This document shows, one piece after another, positions 61,955-64,000 of a stretch of DNA of 64,000 nt. The position numbers were made by a program, and so were the translations under genes. A model generated the notes under the pieces. It saw only the letters and a list, made by a program, of their open reading frames with translations, was not told the origin of the DNA and ran no database searches. Source of the DNA: Gammaproteobacteria bacterium (GTDB lineage Bacteria; Pseudomonadota; Gammaproteobacteria; Xanthomonadales; Wenzhouxiangellaceae); contig JAAAPE010000075.1 of NCBI GenBank assembly GCA_009908385.1, positions 1 through 64,000 on the forward strand. The letters run 5' to 3'. How positions within the stretch are numbered: position 1 is the stretch's first letter; each line of letters starts with the position of its first letter.

Positions 61955-63775
61955 GTGACGACCGCCGCTCGAATCGCGGCGGCCCTGGTGCTTTTTACCG
62001 GGGTTGCCTCGCATCAAGATGCCCGCGCCAGGGACGACGGCGCGACCTCGCTCGACCCGGTGCTGGTCAGCGCCACGCCGACCGGCCGGTCCCTGTCCGA
62101 CACGTTCCAGTCGGTCACCGTCATCGACCGGGAACAGATCGCGAGCTGGCCGGCCGCGACCCTGGCGGACCTGCTCGCCGGCGTGGCCGGCGTCGACGTG
62201 CAGCGGCGGGGCGAGCCGGGCGTGCAGGCCGATGTCGGCATCCGCGGCACCGGTTTCGAGCAGACCGTGATCCTGCTCGACGGCATGCCCATGGGTGATC
62301 CCCAGACGGGTCACCACAACCTCAACCTGCCGGTACCCGTCGAGCTCATCGAGCGGATCGAGGTGGTCAAGGGCCCGGGCGCCATGGCCTACGGCGGCAA
62401 CGCGACCGGCGGGGTGATCAACATCGTGACCCGGCGGGGCGGGGATGCTTCCCTGGCAGCCCAGGGACGAATCGGCAGCCACGACACTCGCTCCGGCTCG
62501 GTTTCCGGCGCCGCCGGCCGGGGCCGCAGCGACCATCGCCTGAGCCTCGATCATCTGCGCACCGACGGGCACCTGCCTGAACGCCGCGCCGATGCGGCCC
62601 TGACGCGCGGCCTCTATACCGGCGGGACGCCGATCGGTGACTCGGGCCTGCGCTGGGGATTCGGCGCCGAAAACCGGGACTTCGGCGCCTGGAAGTTCTA
62701 CACCGCCGACTTCCCGGACCAGCGCGAACGCACGCAGACGCGCACCGCCTGGCTGGCGGCCGATACCCGGGCGGGTGAATGGTCCCTGACCCCGCAGGCC
62801 TGGTGGCGCGAGCACGACGACTGGTTCCGAACCCTCGTGTCCGGCACCGCCTTCGTCAATCGCCACGCCACGCGCGTGCAGGGCCTGCGGCTTGCCGGTC
62901 GTCGCCAGTGGGCCGGTGGCGTGACGGCCCTGGGGGCATCGCACGCGCGCGAGCGCATCGACTCCAACGCGCTCGATCGCCACGAGCGTGACGAATCACA
63001 GGCCTGGCTGGTACACCGCCAGCCCCTGGGCGAGCGGACCGCGCTGGAAGCAGGCGTGTCGCTGGTCGACTACAGCGATTACGGCGCCTACGGCCTGCCC
63101 AGCCTCGCCTTGCGGCACCGGATCGGCGACCACTGGACCGCGTTCGCGTCCGTCGCGCGTTCCGCTCGCGTGCCGTCCTACACCGAGCTGTTCCTGCAGA
63201 CCTCGGGCAACCTCGGCAATCCGGACCTGGAGCCGGAGCGCTCGGACTATGCCGAGGCCGGCCTGCGCTTTCGCGCCGGTGCCCAGCGCGTCAATCTCGC
63301 GCTGTTCGAGCGTCGAACCGACGGGCTGATCGACTGGGGGCGGATGCCGGGCGAGGTGCAGTGGCAGGCGGCGCAGTTCGACGGTCACCGCAGCCGCGGC
63401 GGCGAAGTCGAGTGGCGCTGGTTCCCCGGGCGGCCATGGCTGGAGCGCGTGGACCTCGCGGCCACGGTGCTGGAAACGGACCTGGACGACCGCGGCCTCG
63501 AGATCAAGTACGCGCTCGACTATCCCGAGCTGGGACTGACCGGGGGCGCGGTCTGGCGGCTGGGCGAGTCGGTTCGCCTGACCACGCGGGCGCGCTACAC
63601 CGACCGCAGCAGCGGTGAATCCGGGACGCTCGTGGACTTGCGCCTGGGCTGGCGCCTGTCGAGGGTCGAGTTGTTCGTCGAGGGCAGCAATCTGCTGGAC
63701 GAACGCCTGGTCGAAGCCGGTTTCGCGCCGCTGCCGGGGCGCTGGCTCTACGCGGGTGTGCGCGCCGACTACTGA
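61955..63775 (+). CDS. TonB-dependent receptor
   Basis: The 606-residue protein starts at GTG 61955 with AAGGAGAG upstream, then a signal peptide, a plug domain (about 30-150: VTVIDREQIASWPAATLADL, RGTGFEQTVILLDGMPMGD) and a barrel ending in YAGVRADY. Plug features resemble BtuB-type and siderophore-type receptors; no substrate can be assigned. At 606 residues it is the size of BtuB (about 610). It has its own AT-rich upstream region after the terminator, so it need not be co-expressed with the zinc receptor. Its 3' end overlaps the convergent partial gene by seven bases. Confidence 0.9.
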   Translation: MTTAARIAAALVLFTGVASHQDARARDDGATSLDPVLVSATPTGRSLSDTFQSVTVIDREQIASWPAATLADLLAGVAGVDVQRRGEPGVQADVGIRGTGFEQTVILLDGMPMGDPQTGHHNLNLPVPVELIERIEVVKGPGAMAYGGNATGGVINIVTRRGGDASLAAQGRIGSHDTRSGSVSGAAGRGRSDHRLSLDHLRTDGHLPERRADAALTRGLYTGGTPIGDSGLRWGFGAENRDFGAWKFYTADFPDQRERTQTRTAWLAADTRAGEWSLTPQAWWREHDDWFRTLVSGTAFVNRHATRVQGLRLAGRRQWAGGVTALGASHARERIDSNALDRHERDESQAWLVHRQPLGERTALEAGVSLVDYSDYGAYGLPSLALRHRIGDHWTAFASVARSARVPSYTELFLQTSGNLGNPDLEPERSDYAEAGLRFRAGAQRVNLALFERRTDGLIDWGRMPGEVQWQAAQFDGHRSRGGEVEWRWFPGRPWLERVDLAATVLETDLDDRGLEIKYALDYPELGLTGGAVWRLGESVRLTTRARYTDRSSGESGTLVDLRLGWRLSRVELFVEGSNLLDERLVEAGFAPLPGRWLYAGVRADY

Positions 63776-64000
63776 TCGGCCGAAGCCGCGTCACCCGATT
63801 CCAGCCAGTCTCGGAAGCGCTCCCGGATGCGCTCGATCGTGTGCGCGTACCAGTCGATGTCCTTGGCCACGGCGTTGGCGCTGTTGTAGGCGTGGGTCGG
63901 AATGTGCGGACGCATGTCGATGCCCGCCTCGGGATGGCGGCGCACCTGGGCTTCGGCCGAGTGCCGGGCGGGGCCGTAGGCCAGGCGTTCGGCCAGCGCC
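63769..64000 (-). CDS. C-terminal fragment of a gene cut by the right edge
   Basis: The minus strand reads an open frame of 76 residues to a TAG at 63769: it includes RLAYGPARHSAEAQVRRHPE, MRPHIPTHAYNSANAVAKD and a charged helix ending in RFRDWLESGDAASADQ. The pattern (Tyr-Gly-Pro-x-x, then PTxAxN and W.A...ERF..WL) is like the end of an ABC-type extracellular solute-binding protein. That call is tentative; the missing part is outside the window. It is convergent with the second TonB receptor, with a short overlap of the coding ends. Confidence 0.6.
   Translation of the reverse strand, partial: ALAERLAYGPARHSAEAQVRRHPEAGIDMRPHIPTHAYNSANAVAKDIDWYAHTIERIRERFRDWLESGDAASADQ

Noticed and set aside
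1-64000. CRISPR arrays, tRNA or rRNA genes, integrases, transposases or prophage genes
   Set aside because: No regularly spaced direct repeats of 25-40 bases, no cloverleaf-type sequence in any gap and no recombinase-type protein were seen.

Overview
The window is high-GC Gammaproteobacterial DNA. PyrC, the cecR/ybhGF-like efflux cluster, the SdpI/ArsR pair, the DUF3619/DUF3106-type sigma operon and the paired TonB receptors all fit the Lysobacterales/Xanthomonadales or Wenzhouxiangella-like lineages. That placement is inferred from gene content and composition; no marker gene here proves it. I saw no rRNA, tRNA, CRISPR array, transposase or phage gene. The unusual content is a high density of secreted beta-rich proteins, membrane-anchored regulators and TPR proteins.

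Layout. 1-3.3 kb: a kinase-like protein cut by the left edge, a small secreted protein and a glutathione S-transferase. 3.6-8.7 kb: a minus-strand operon of ECF sigma factor, membrane anti-sigma-like protein, small secreted protein and an exported TPR-CHAT protease. 8.8-15.2 kb: a TerB-like protein, a membrane LuxR regulator, cytochrome b561, a TetR-HlyD-ABC efflux operon and a tiny lipoprotein. 15.2-18.8 kb: a second ECF sigma operon with DUF3619/DUF3106-type partners, a secreted protein, a membrane protein and an SRPBCC protein. 18.9-21.8 kb: a secreted two-repeat protein, an SdpI/ArsR pair with two adjacent operators, and a graveyard of VOC and SRPBCC gene remnants. 21.9-35.6 kb: two giant paralogous secreted proteins on either side of a hybrid histidine kinase with an AraC output. 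35.7-46.1 kb: a membrane FlgO/TPR protein, an Asp-box lipoprotein, an esterase, an acyltransferase, a ToxR-like regulator, a Sua5/SbtB/SbtA operon and a SnoaL-like protein. 46.2-54.6 kb: a module of receptor-like Ser/Thr kinase plus convergent secreted beta-helix protein, present twice in tandem, with a conserved element at all three module boundaries. 54.6-58.4 kb: a frameshifted amidohydrolase fragment, two more secreted proteins and a third ECF sigma factor. 58.3-64 kb: pyrC, a His-rich zinc-type TonB receptor behind a Zur-like palindrome, a second TonB receptor and a partial gene at the right edge.

The strongest pattern linking these regions is a short C-terminal signature, [IL]-F-x-D-x-F. 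It lies within about 13 residues of the end of seven different signal-peptide proteins. In several of them it follows a choice-of-anchor-type or CSLREA-type region, the place where sorting signals normally sit. I read it as a candidate C-terminal targeting or anchoring signal. Its cargo here is the two giants next to the hybrid kinase, the two beta-helix proteins next to the receptor kinases, and three further secreted proteins. The window may therefore hold a surface or export system whose cargo is placed under dedicated transmembrane regulators. Three genes (at about 35.7, 41.9 and 46.1 kb) have no usable ATG, GTG or TTG at the expected N-terminus, so their starts are uncertain.
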